Source: Brachybacterium muris (lineage in GTDB: Bacteria > Actinomycetota > Actinomycetes > Actinomycetales > Dermabacteraceae). Taken from it: a stretch of 64,000 nucleotides of DNA. Location: assembly GCF_016907455.1 (NCBI RefSeq), contig NZ_JAFBCB010000001.1:2356001-2420000 (forward strand), read 5' to 3'. The position numbers and the translations under genes were made by a program. Shown here one piece after another: positions 34,974 to 43,644 of this stretch. Positions within the stretch are counted from its first letter, which is position 1; every line of letters begins with the position of its first letter. The notes under the pieces were generated by a model. That model had not been told where the DNA came from, searched no databases, and saw only the letters and a program-made list of their open reading frames with translations.

Positions 34974-35684
34974 TCAGTCCTCGTCGTCGTCGTGGGCCTG
35001 GTCCAGCAGCGGCAGGTCCTCGGAGCTGACCAACCGGGAGAAGACGGCATGCTCCACCAGGCGGGCACGCCGGTTGCTGGCCAGCTTGCCGGGGCCCCCG
35101 CGCAGTCCCCGCACGCCCATGCGGTCCAGCTTGTCGCACACGTTGTCGAGCTTGCGGTTGAACTTGGTCAGCTGCCAGCCCAGTCGCTTCGCGGCCTGTG
35201 CGGACGTGGGGACGGAGCTCATGCCGCTGCCCTCCCGGGAGAGCATCGGCTCGGCGAGAGCGAGTATCAGCAGCTTCTGACTGGCGGTCAGCTGCACCGA
35301 TCCCATGGTGGTCTCCCCCGCCGGGTCGTCCGGACTGGGACTGCGCTCGAACTGCGGCGAGTCGGCGTGGATCTCGAGATCGTAGGTGGTGGGGCCGGCG
35401 GTGAACACCACCTTGGTCACGTCGAACACCAGTGGGATGCGGGCCCCGGGCGCCAGCCATGCCTGCATGGTGCCGGTGCCGTCGGTGATGGTGGCCGAGA
35501 GCCGTGAACCGATGTTGACCAGCCACCACATGGTCTCCACCTGCACGATGGACAGGAACCGGCGGTGGAGGTACGGGTTGTCGTCGTCGACGTTGAGGTC
35601 GGCATCGCGACCGATGGTAAGCTCCTCGCCCTCCGCCACGCGGAACCACTCCCCGCAGAACTCCACTGAGATCGTCGACGTCAT
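34974..35684 (-). CDS. FHA-like protein with C-terminal winged-helix-like region
   Basis: 236-aa soluble protein. The first ~105 residues look FHA-like: GEELTIGRDADLNV, HRRFLSIVQ, then WWLVNIGSRLSATI. After an acidic linker, ~85 residues (QKLLILALAEPML, SAQAAKRLGWQLTKFNRKL, DKLDRMGV) have the spacing of a winged helix-turn-helix. If the second part binds DNA, this would be a phospho-responsive regulator and a candidate for the palindromes upstream of the WXG100 units. That is inference. It lies between the kinase and the EssC/EccC-like gene. Confidence 0.65.
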   Translation of the reverse strand: MTSTISVEFCGEWFRVAEGEELTIGRDADLNVDDDNPYLHRRFLSIVQVETMWWLVNIGSRLSATITDGTGTMQAWLAPGARIPLVFDVTKVVFTAGPTTYDLEIHADSPQFERSPSPDDPAGETTMGSVQLTASQKLLILALAEPMLSREGSGMSSVPTSAQAAKRLGWQLTKFNRKLDNVCDKLDRMGVRGLRGGPGKLASNRRARLVEHAVFSRLVSSEDLPLLDQAHDDDED

Positions 35685-36454
35685 CGTCCGTGCTCCTTCG
35701 TCTCCAGTGCTGTCGTTCGCGACCTCGGAAGGTTCGCGGTCACCGCGCGGCCGGCGGTCATGTCCGTCATCCGGGATTGAGGCATGCGGGATCGCTCCAG
35801 GGGCTTACCTGTCCATCGGGGTCCACGGTGCGCACATGCGCACAGACCTCCGGCAGGTTGGGCGGGATGAGGAGTACGCGGGAGTCCCGGCCATGCACCT
35901 CGAACGTGGCCCTGTACTGGGAGTAGTTCTCCGGCAGGTCGACCCACTCCACCTGGTAGTGGTAGTCCTCCTGGAAGCCCTCGGGCATCTTCCACGCCAC
36001 CTGGGCCCTGCCGACGTCATCTCCCGTGCCCCCGGCGGTGATCACGGTGATGGTGACATCGGTGGGGGTATTCGGCACCGGCCCTTTCGTGACCGGAGCG
36101 TTGATCGGCGAAGTCGAGACCTTGTCCTCGGGCGGTGTCAGGTAGGTGCGAGCCGCGAAGGTCGCCCCCACTCCGAGGAGGATCACCAGCGCTGCAGCGA
36201 GGGTCACGAACGGCCATGCCGGAGTGCGACGCTCCGCTGCCGGGTCCGGTGCGGAAGCGGTCGATGGCGGTGCGGAGGCAGGAGACGCCGCGGACAGCGC
36301 GGAGACCGGGGCCCCGGCGGGACGGAGCATGGTCGACTCCACCGGTGAAGCAGAGGCCGAGGACGCCGATGCCGGGGACCCGAAGCCACCGGAGGACGGT
36401 GCCCCCAGGGGCGGGGCCACCCCGGAGAACGGGTCGAGGCGACGGCTGCCGGTG

Positions 36455-36464
36455 CCCCTCCCCC
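36455..36464 (-). other. Frameshift site in the kinase gene (GGGGGAGGGG)
   Basis: The kinase frame (VSTVDPETGGG) continues here into a Pro/Arg-rich nonsense frame, while the membrane helix and FN3 domain lie in the -1 frame starting about GTGSRRLDPF. One missing G in this tract explains both. Confidence 0.75.
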
Positions 36465-37248
36465 GGTCTCCGGGTCGACGGTGGAGACCTTCCGAATCCT
36501 GGTGTGGCTGTCGAGCTCGTCCTCGTCCGCGAGGGGGGCGGCGGGAGCCCCGCGATCGTCGAGGACGTCCATCTGAGTCACCGGCAGCGAGAGCGCCAGC
36601 TCGACCTGCTGGAGGCTGCGTCCGAATGCCAGGGCGGTGTCGTAGCGTCCCGCGGGGTCCTTCGCCATCGCGATCGACAGCACCCGGTTCAGTTCCGGCG
36701 GGACATCGGGACGGTTCAGCGGCCGCAGTGGCTCGGTGGTAATCCGATGGATCAGGTCCGATGCGGTGTTGCGCTGCCCCACTCGTTCGAAGGGCGTGTG
36801 GGAGGCCAGCAGTGAGTAGACCGTGGCGGCCAGGGCGAACACGTCGCTGCGCACGTCGGCTCGGACCGGGTCCGCGAAGAACTCCGGGGGCGACCAGGGG
36901 ATCGACATGCCCTGCGAATCCTCCACGTCCTCACTCTGGCCGGCGACGATCGAGATGCCGAAGTCGGTGAGGGCGGGCCGGTTGTACTCCGTGACCAGGA
37001 TGTTCGCCGGCTTGATGTCGCGGTGCAGGATACCGGCCCGGTGGGCGGTCTCCACGGCACCGGCGATCTGGACGCCCACGCGGAGCGCCTCGGCCACCGT
37101 GATCCGCTCCTTGCGGAAGCGCACACCGTAGTTGGGCCGGGGGCAGTACTCCATCACGATGAACGGACGGTGATCGCTGGAGGCGTCTGCCGTGTGGATG
37201 GTGACGATCGAGGGGTGCGTGGACATCGTGGCCATCACGTTGGCCTCG

Positions 37249-37253
37249 GCATC
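37249..37253. repeat. Target-site duplication GCATC of IS21 copy 2
   Basis: GCATC at 37249-37253 recurs at 39835-39839 directly outside the element. Confidence 0.9.
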
Positions 37254-37367
37254 TGAATATTCGCCTCGCTGGGGTCCGCTGATCGAGGGTTCGGGTGCCA
37301 CGTCGCTGCCGTAGCGGTGGCGTCGTTCGGGACCACCAGTGGTGTCGTTGGGGCCGCTCTGTCTACG

Positions 37368-37406
37368 CTCCTTCCGCCGTGTGTATAGGGCACGCGGCGG
37401 AAGGAG
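37368..37406 (+). promoter_or_regulatory. RBS-sequestering hairpin upstream of istA (copy 2)
   Basis: Left arm CTCCTTCCGCCG (37368-37379) pairs perfectly with CGGCGGAAGGAG (37395-37406), which holds the istA Shine-Dalgarno. The 15-nt loop contains TATAGG. External read-through mRNA would be folded shut; mRNA started within the loop would lack the left arm. Confidence 0.6.
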
Positions 37407-37415
37407 CAATCTGGA

Positions 37416-38978
37416 ATGGTACGGAAGATCAGGGCGAAGCTGGTGCTCCAGCTGCGCGCAGAAGGTCTGTCGGGGCGAGCGATTTCGTCCTCGCAGGGCA
37501 TGTCCCGCAAGTCCGTGAGGGCGGTGTTCGAGGCCGCTGACGCTGCAGGGATCGGGTGGGGCGATATCGCGGACGTCGCCGATGAGCAGGTGTATGCCCG
37601 GTTGTTCCCGGGCCGGGGCGAGCACGAGAGCGTGTTCGCACAGCCGGACTGGGAACAGGTCCATCGAGAGATGGCCAGGGTCGGCGTGACGCTGAAGCTG
37701 TTGCACGGCGAGTACTTCGACGCGACCACGGCGGCTGGGGATCCGGCGATGGGGTATGACCGGTTTTGCCGCACCTACCAGCACCACGTCATGGTCACCG
37801 GTGCCGCTTCGAGAGTCGGTCACAAGGCCGGCCAGAGCGTGGAGGTCGACTGGTCCGGCCCCACGATGGAGCTGGCCGATCCGGTCACCGGCGAGGTCTC
37901 GAAGGTGTTCTTGTTCGTTGCCTGCCTGCCTTTTTCTCGTTACGCGTTCTGCTTCCCGGCGCTGGATATGCGCCAGGAGTCCTGGCTGCGAGCGCACGTA
38001 GCGATGTTCGAGGCGCTGGGCGGGACGGTCCCGAGGATCGTTCCGGACAACCTCAAGACCGGTGTGGTGAAGCACCCCCGCGAGGGCGAGATCGTCCTGA
38101 ACGATGCGTATCGCGAGATGGCAGCGCATTACTCGGCGGCGGTGCTCCCGGGGAGGGTGCGGAAACCGAAAGACAAGGCGAGCGTGGAGAACACCGTCGC
38201 GCACGTCGCGACCTGGGTCATCGCCGGGCTGCGGGATCAGCGATTCACGTCCCTGCCCGAACTTGCAGCCGCCATCGGGCAGCGGATGGAGGCCTATAAC
38301 GCGGAGCCGTTCCAGAAGCGGCCCGGATCCCGCGCCAGCGTGTTCGACGCGGAGGAGCGGCCGCTGCTGACGCCGCTGCCGGCGGTGCCCTACGAGATCT
38401 CGACATGGCACTACGGACGACGAGTGGGCAGGAACGGGCACGTCACGTTCGCGCGGAACTTCTACTCCGCGCCGTTCGCGCACATCGGCGCGAAGGTCGA
38501 TCTGCGCATCACGGCCCGGACGCTGGAGATCTATCAGGGCAGCCAGCGACTGACCAGTCACCTGCTGCTCCCGGAGACCGCGAGCAATGAGTACCGCACC
38601 AACGACGCGGACCTACCTGCGGGCGAGCGTTTCCAGGCCTGGGACGCGCAGAGGGTGCGGGCGTGGGCAGATCGGGTCGGGCCGGCCACGGTGATCGTGA
38701 TCCAGCGGATCTTCGAGTCCGTGCCGATCGTGGAACAGGGCCTGGATCCCGCGTTGGCGGTGCTACGGCTCTCTCGCCGCTTCTCCGTAGATCGGGTCGA
38801 GGCGGCCTGCGCACTCGCGCTGACGGGACGGGTCCGTTCACCGCGCTATGCGCATCTGCACCCGATCTTGGCCACCGGGCAGGACAAGGTCGCCGCCCTG
38901 CGTCCACCCCGCGAGGAACCCGCGGAAGACGGCGGATACGTCCGTGGCGCCGACTACTACGCCGGAGGTGTCCGGTGA
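37416..38978 (+). CDS. istA: IS21 transposase IstA (copy 2)
   Basis: 520-aa DDE transposase identical in sequence to the copy at 16891-18453, with the same HTH and D-D-E residues. AAGGAG lies 9 nt before the ATG. It reads opposite to the interrupted kinase gene. Intact, so possibly active. Confidence 0.94.
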   Translation: MVRKIRAKLVLQLRAEGLSGRAISSSQGMSRKSVRAVFEAADAAGIGWGDIADVADEQVYARLFPGRGEHESVFAQPDWEQVHREMARVGVTLKLLHGEYFDATTAAGDPAMGYDRFCRTYQHHVMVTGAASRVGHKAGQSVEVDWSGPTMELADPVTGEVSKVFLFVACLPFSRYAFCFPALDMRQESWLRAHVAMFEALGGTVPRIVPDNLKTGVVKHPREGEIVLNDAYREMAAHYSAAVLPGRVRKPKDKASVENTVAHVATWVIAGLRDQRFTSLPELAAAIGQRMEAYNAEPFQKRPGSRASVFDAEERPLLTPLPAVPYEISTWHYGRRVGRNGHVTFARNFYSAPFAHIGAKVDLRITARTLEIYQGSQRLTSHLLLPETASNEYRTNDADLPAGERFQAWDAQRVRAWADRVGPATVIVIQRIFESVPIVEQGLDPALAVLRLSRRFSVDRVEAACALALTGRVRSPRYAHLHPILATGQDKVAALRPPREEPAEDGGYVRGADYYAGGVR

Positions 38979-39721
38979 GCGTGATCGATAACGACACGAA
39001 GCGGAAGCTGCGCGAGATGGGCGCGACCGCGCTGCTGGACGCGATCGATGCCCAGGATGAGGCTCACGTGCTGGGGATGTCGTTCCAGGAACGGCTCCAG
39101 CTGATCGTGGACGAGGCGCATTCCATCTTCAATCATGGAAAGGTCGAGGGTCTGATCCGCCGGGCGGGGCTGCGTTATCCCGGAGCGGACCTGCGGCGGC
39201 TGGATCTGGTCGAGGAACGGGGACTGAACCGGAACGTGATCGCGCAACTGGCAACCTGCTCCTTCATCCAGCGGCAACAGAACGTGGTCTTCCAGGGCTT
39301 CACCGGCTCAGGGAAGTCCTACCTCGGCTGCGCGCTGGCGAAGCAGGCCTGCCAGCACCGGCTCCGAGCCCACTACATCCGAATGCCCGACCTCGAAGAG
39401 GCCTGGGCCCTGGCAAAGGACAAGCCGCAGGGCCAGACGAAGTTCCTGCGGAAGTACTCCACGTTCTCGCTGCTGGTGATCGACGAGTGGCTGCTGGACC
39501 ATCCTGACGAGGGAATGCGTTCGATGCTGCTGGAACTGCTCGAGCGCCGCTATGACACCGGCTCGACCGTGTTCTGCACCCAGTACCCGAAGAAGGACTG
39601 GCACGCCCGGCTCGGTGGAGCAGTCCACGCCGATGCGATCATGGACCGCATCGTGCACAACACAATCTGGATCGACACCGGCGACAGGAACATGCGAGAA
39701 CACACCGCACTGCCCCAGTGA
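38975..39721 (+). CDS. istB: IS21 helper ATPase IstB (copy 2)
   Basis: 248-aa AAA+ helper with Walker A GFTGSGKSYLG, identical to copy 1. GTG start overlaps the istA stop. A longer open frame upstream overlaps istA and has no similarity. Confidence 0.93.
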   Translation: MSVIDNDTKRKLREMGATALLDAIDAQDEAHVLGMSFQERLQLIVDEAHSIFNHGKVEGLIRRAGLRYPGADLRRLDLVEERGLNRNVIAQLATCSFIQRQQNVVFQGFTGSGKSYLGCALAKQACQHRLRAHYIRMPDLEEAWALAKDKPQGQTKFLRKYSTFSLLVIDEWLLDHPDEGMRSMLLELLERRYDTGSTVFCTQYPKKDWHARLGGAVHADAIMDRIVHNTIWIDTGDRNMREHTALPQ

Positions 39722-40012
39722 CCCGATGCCGGCGGGAGCCAGTGGTCCCCACCGCGGCGGCTACTGGCCCCCGTCGGCACGATCGGCGGTCCCCAAGAGC
39801 AAGATTCGGTGGCTCCCACGACTACGAATACTCAGCATCGAACTGCCGGCGCACGTTCTCGTCGAGCACGCTGGACAGCAGCACCTTGATGGCCACCCGG
39901 CGCTGTGGCCGGAACTGCCGGTACAGGAAGACGTCGGCGAATCCTCCCGACCCCAGCAGCTTCTCGAACTCGTAGCCGGGAAGCTGCGGCGGCTGTGACG
40001 GCGGCCTGGAGC

Positions 40013-42769
40013 TCATGCCATCCCCCTCATCATCAGTCGGACCCCATCTCCCAGGTCGAGCTGGTCGCCCTCCCCCAGCACGACGCCTTCACCGGCGCGC
40101 AGGCGCACGGGTTCGGTCCCCGGCCGTATCAGCGTGGTCCCGTTGGTGGTGCCGAGGTCGGTGGCCACCACATGCCATCCCTCGAGGCGCAGCTCGACGT
40201 GGGAACGGGAGATGTCCTGCTGCGGGCTGGGAACGGTGACCAGCTGGGGGACGTCATCGGCACTGACCCGGGACGCCCGCGGGCGTCGACCGATCACCGC
40301 TGACCGATCCAGGACGACACGGTTCCCGGTGGAGATCTCGACGTATCCCAGCGGGGGCCGGGGCACGGATCTGGTGCTGTGCTCGAGCGGGCCCCCGCAG
40401 GTGCGGCACTGGTGGCGCTCGGGGGAGTTCGCATGACCGTTCGGGCAGATGACCCCGGGGATCATGACCGCACGGGACGGGGCCTGCGGTGCCGGGGCAG
40501 CGGAACCGCCGGTGGGCGGGTGGGGGTGTGCCGGGCCGTTCGGCCTCGCTGCGGCCATCGGCGGAGGCCCGGACGGTGCCACCGGGTGGGGGGCGCTGGC
40601 AGCGCGCCCGGAGTGAGGCGGAGCTTGGGGTGCCCGAGATCCGGGGAAGGGCGCCCCGTACTGCTGGGGGCCCGCCTGCTGACCGGGTTGCGCCTGCATC
40701 GATGGAGTGCCCGGCTGCTGGCCGAAGCCCAGGCCCTCCCTGGGCACGGGGGCGGATCCGTAGTCGGGTGGTACGGCGCGGGGCGGTCCGGTGACGGGAG
40801 CCGGGGGGCGCTCGGCCAGGTGGACCTGCGGGTATGCGGGCTGGCCCGGGGCGGGCTGGGAGGCCCGTCGGGCTGCCGTCTGTGCTATCTCCGGTGCGGA
40901 GCGGCCCACGCCGGGTACCCAGTCGATGAACTCCCCGCCGATGGCGGACGAGGCGGCATCGGCGGTGGGGAGCTCTGCCTGGCCGAGTGTCTCGGGCTGG
41001 TCGCTCCGGTCCTCATCGATGTCCTCGCTGGAGTCGTCCTGTGCTCCGTCGGCCTGTTCGGGTGAGTCCCCGGCCGCCTCGGTGGATGCCTCGTCCTCAT
41101 CGTGCTCGTCCACCTCCGTGCGGCGCACGGCGGCATCCTCGATGCTGCGGAACACGGTCTTGCCGAAGAGGTCGTCGTAGGCGCCCGTGGCGTCGAGGTC
41201 CGTGCCGAACCCGAGAGTGGCCGCCGGTGTCGACGAACTCGCAGCCTGGTCCTTCGCCCCTGCCGAATCCGGTGACGGATCCGGCGTGGACGTCCCCTCG
41301 GCCGCGTCGTCCTGGTCGATCGGCGCGACCAGGGTGACCGGGGAGCTGTCGTCCTCGTCCGGCGGGGGCGGGGTCGGCATGGAGGCTGCAGACGACGGCC
41401 TGCGGGTGGCAGAAGGCCGCTGCTGGTCCGTCCCGGGTGCTATCGAGGGCTCCTCCACAACCGGGGCAGGCTGCGGGGGCGCAGCAGGCCCGCTCGAGGG
41501 CTCCGGCTCCGGGGCGGGCTCCGGCGAAGGCTGGGACTCGGGGGCCGGGGCGGGGGCAGACCCTGCGGTCCGTGCATCTGTGTTCGAGGCGGAGGCAGGG
41601 CCAGCGGCGGCCGGGTCCGCTGTGGACGTGCGGGCCTCATCGCCACCGGCCGCTGGGCGGCGCTTCCGATCGAAGAGCGAGGTGCTCACCAGTCGGCGCT
41701 TGCCCGCAGGCGGCGTGGCCGCAGGTGTCTCCTTGGCGGGGGCCTGGACCGCGTCATCCTCCGGCGCGGTGCCGGCATCGCGCTGGGACGAGGGAACGGC
41801 GTTGGTACTGGGCGCTGGACTGGAGGGAGAACCGCCTGAAGTCGCAGCAGAATCCGGCCCCTCAGCAGCCGGTTCCGGTGTCGGAGCGGGTGCGGGCTCC
41901 GGTGGAGTGGGAGCCTGCGTGGCAGGCGCGGCAGCAGGGGTTGGCGGGGCGGGAGCCGGCGTGGCAGGCGCGGCAGCAGGCGTCGCGGTGGCAGCGGGTG
42001 CCTGGGCAGCAGCAGGCTCCGGCTTCTTGTCCCCGAAAAGATCGTCGAAGACGCTGGGGCCAGCGGACTCCGCAGGTTTTGCGGGGGTCGAGGCCGACCT
42101 CGAAGTGGGCATGGCACCCGAGGGCCGGGTCGCCATCATCGGCTTGCGCACGGACTCACTCGTCGCGGCCGGCTTCGGTGCCGGAGGCGGCGGCTTCTCG
42201 GCGCGGCGCTTCTTCGCCTCCGGATCCTCGATGGACCGGCCGTGCTGCTCCACCTGCTCGGCCAGAGCCGTGCGCGCGTCGTCAGCGAGGTCCGCGGGAT
42301 CCACAATGGCCTGCACGAACCCGCGCACCCGAGACACCCCGGCCTCCAGCCTCAGGCCACCGAGCGGTTCCTCAGGCGGAAGGTCGCCGAAGGCGATGCG
42401 TCGCACCCCTTCCACGGTCAGCCGGGTGAACGGCTCCTCATCCGTCCCCGCGACGAGACGGGACCCCGTCTCGTCATACACCACCAGCGGGGACTTCCCC
42501 TTCACCCCGATGTGCGTGGTGGTGCCTTCCATCAGGGCATAGAGGATCGCCGGGAGCTTGTCGAGGCTCTCGAGCCCGCCTGCCTTCACCAGCTTGTCCG
42601 GGAAGTCATCGGCTGTCGGCCCGTCACCGAGCACGGTCCATGCAGCCTCGACGACCTCCTTCTTCATCCCGGGGACCAGCAGCACCCACCCCGCGTACCT
42701 CACCACCAGCGTGGCCGGTCCGGGCTGGATCCAGGTGCCGCGGTTCAGCAGCTGCGCGGCCTCGCTCAT
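40013..42769 (-). CDS. Zinc-ribbon/FHA protein with long Pro/Ala-rich linker
   Basis: 918-aa predicted cytoplasmic protein. The N-terminal ~190 residues form a folded domain of unknown type (WIQPGPATLVVRYAGWVLLVPGMKKEVVEA). About 500 residues of Pro/Ala/Ser/Glu-rich low complexity follow. The C-terminus has a zinc ribbon (CPNGHANSPERHQCRTCG) and an FHA domain (IGRRPRASRV, ISRSHVELRL, LGTTNGT). FHA domains bind phosphothreonine, so it is a likely substrate or reader for the adjacent kinase and PP2C phosphatase. Coupled by overlaps of 1 nt with the phosphatase gene and 4 nt with the kinase gene. Confidence 0.82.
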   Translation of the reverse strand: MSEAAQLLNRGTWIQPGPATLVVRYAGWVLLVPGMKKEVVEAAWTVLGDGPTADDFPDKLVKAGGLESLDKLPAILYALMEGTTTHIGVKGKSPLVVYDETGSRLVAGTDEEPFTRLTVEGVRRIAFGDLPPEEPLGGLRLEAGVSRVRGFVQAIVDPADLADDARTALAEQVEQHGRSIEDPEAKKRRAEKPPPPAPKPAATSESVRKPMMATRPSGAMPTSRSASTPAKPAESAGPSVFDDLFGDKKPEPAAAQAPAATATPAAAPATPAPAPPTPAAAPATQAPTPPEPAPAPTPEPAAEGPDSAATSGGSPSSPAPSTNAVPSSQRDAGTAPEDDAVQAPAKETPAATPPAGKRRLVSTSLFDRKRRPAAGGDEARTSTADPAAAGPASASNTDARTAGSAPAPAPESQPSPEPAPEPEPSSGPAAPPQPAPVVEEPSIAPGTDQQRPSATRRPSSAASMPTPPPPDEDDSSPVTLVAPIDQDDAAEGTSTPDPSPDSAGAKDQAASSSTPAATLGFGTDLDATGAYDDLFGKTVFRSIEDAAVRRTEVDEHDEDEASTEAAGDSPEQADGAQDDSSEDIDEDRSDQPETLGQAELPTADAASSAIGGEFIDWVPGVGRSAPEIAQTAARRASQPAPGQPAYPQVHLAERPPAPVTGPPRAVPPDYGSAPVPREGLGFGQQPGTPSMQAQPGQQAGPQQYGAPFPGSRAPQAPPHSGRAASAPHPVAPSGPPPMAAARPNGPAHPHPPTGGSAAPAPQAPSRAVMIPGVICPNGHANSPERHQCRTCGGPLEHSTRSVPRPPLGYVEISTGNRVVLDRSAVIGRRPRASRVSADDVPQLVTVPSPQQDISRSHVELRLEGWHVVATDLGTTNGTTLIRPGTEPVRLRAGEGVVLGEGDQLDLGDGVRLMMRGMA

Positions 42770-43644
42770 CAGTCACCGCCCTCAGCAGTGATGATGCTCC
42801 GAGGGAGGGTGTCCTCGTCGATCTCGAACTCATCGTCGCCTCGGCCTGGGCCATCGAGCGTGCTCTCCGCTGCGAGCCCCAGCCCCACCACTTCGACCGC
42901 CTCGACGACGACCACGCTCACGTTGTCCCGGCCACCGGCGTCCAGTGCCAGCTGGACCAGGTTCTCCGAGATCGTGCGCACGTCCTGCCGGCCGCGGAGC
43001 ACCCGTTCGATGGTGGCGTCGTCCACTTCCCCGGTGAGACCGTCGGAGCACACCAGCATCCGGTCGTCCACCTCGGCAGGGATCAGCCAGTAGTCCGGGT
43101 CGGACTCGGGCCCGGCGCCCAGCGCGCGGGTGACCATGTGGCGGTAGGGGTGGACCTTGGCCTCGTCCTTGCTCAGCTCTCCGCGGTCCATCAGTTCCTG
43201 GACCACCGAATGGTCCACGCTGACCTGCTCGAAGATATCGCCTGAGAGTCGGTACACCCGGGAGTCACCCAGGTTCAGCACCACCCAGTAGCCCACCCCG
43301 TCCAGCACCATCGTGGCGACCACGGCCACCGTGGTGCCGGCGCCGAGCTGAGCCTCACCGCCCAGTTCGGCGATGCGGTCCGCTGCCGTGCGCAGCGCCT
43401 GCCCGAGCTGGTCGACGGTCACGTTCTCCTGGATCGTGAGCTTCTCGAACTCCTCCACGGCGATGGCACTGGCGACCTCACCGGCGTTGTGCCCGCCCAT
43501 GCCGTCAGCGACGAGATAGATCGGCGGCACGTTGAGCAGACTGTCCTCGTTGGTGGCACGCACATGGCCGACATGCGTGGACGCAGCGGACACGGCACGA
43601 ATCGTGCCGGGGATGTCCGGGTCCGACAGCGAGCGGTCGATCAC
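42769..43644 (-). CDS. prpC: PP2C-family Ser/Thr phosphatase
   Basis: 291-aa metal-dependent phosphatase. PP2C motifs in order are HVGHVRATNEDSLL, VADGMGGHNAGEVAS, LNLGDSRVYRL, DHSVVQELMDRGELS, LVCSDGLTGEVDD and GGRDNVSVVVVE, with all metal-binding Asp present. No membrane segment. It should reverse phosphorylation by the cluster kinase. The start overlaps the RDD-FHA gene stop by 4 nt. It matches prpC of the PFNA-type cluster. Confidence 0.92.
   Translation of the reverse strand: MIDRSLSDPDIPGTIRAVSAASTHVGHVRATNEDSLLNVPPIYLVADGMGGHNAGEVASAIAVEEFEKLTIQENVTVDQLGQALRTAADRIAELGGEAQLGAGTTVAVVATMVLDGVGYWVVLNLGDSRVYRLSGDIFEQVSVDHSVVQELMDRGELSKDEAKVHPYRHMVTRALGAGPESDPDYWLIPAEVDDRMLVCSDGLTGEVDDATIERVLRGRQDVRTISENLVQLALDAGGRDNVSVVVVEAVEVVGLGLAAESTLDGPGRGDDEFEIDEDTLPRSIITAEGGD

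Larger units (their letters stand above)
37254..39834 (+). mobile_element. IS21-family insertion sequence, copy 2
   Basis: 2,581-bp element in inverted orientation to copy 1, with the same ends and identical encoded proteins, flanked by GCATC duplications. It is inserted in the kinase gene between the codons for the N-lobe beta strands and the following helix (after ...RRQFDAE). Confidence 0.95.
35767..40016 (-). pseudogene. Membrane Ser/Thr protein kinase, disrupted by IS21 and a frameshift
   Basis: The N-terminal fragment (40016 to 39835) holds the Gly-rich loop GSGGFADVF and the VAIKVL lysine. The rest (from 37253 down) holds IVMEYC, HRDIKPANI, DFGIS and the lower lobe. IS21 copy 2 lies between, so neither fragment has a complete active site. 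Removing it (2,586 bp) rejoins the frame. A second lesion is a -1 shift in the C/G tract at 36455-36464. After it come a Ser/Ala/Pro linker, a membrane helix (FVTLAAALVILLGVGATFAA) and an extracellular FN3-like domain ending ACLNPG. The start overlaps the upstream FHA gene stop by 4 nt. Pkb2-like in the PFNA context. Confidence 0.88.

Noticed and set aside
30414-35507. A very long open frame (about 1,700 codons) on the plus strand opposite the EssC/EccC-like gene
   Set aside because: High-GC shadow frame: composition is His/Gly/Arg-rich without domains, while the minus-strand frame has clear ATPase motifs.
36455-36464. Programmed -1 ribosomal frameshifting in the kinase
   Set aside because: No X-XXY-YYZ slippery heptamer in the proper frame and no clear downstream stimulatory stem; a missing base is simpler, though not excluded.
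36204-38561. A 785-codon frame covering antisense IS21 plus the kinase domain, readable as a fusion
   Set aside because: The first part is antisense to istA and has no protein-like sequence; it exists only because the IS happened to be open in that frame.
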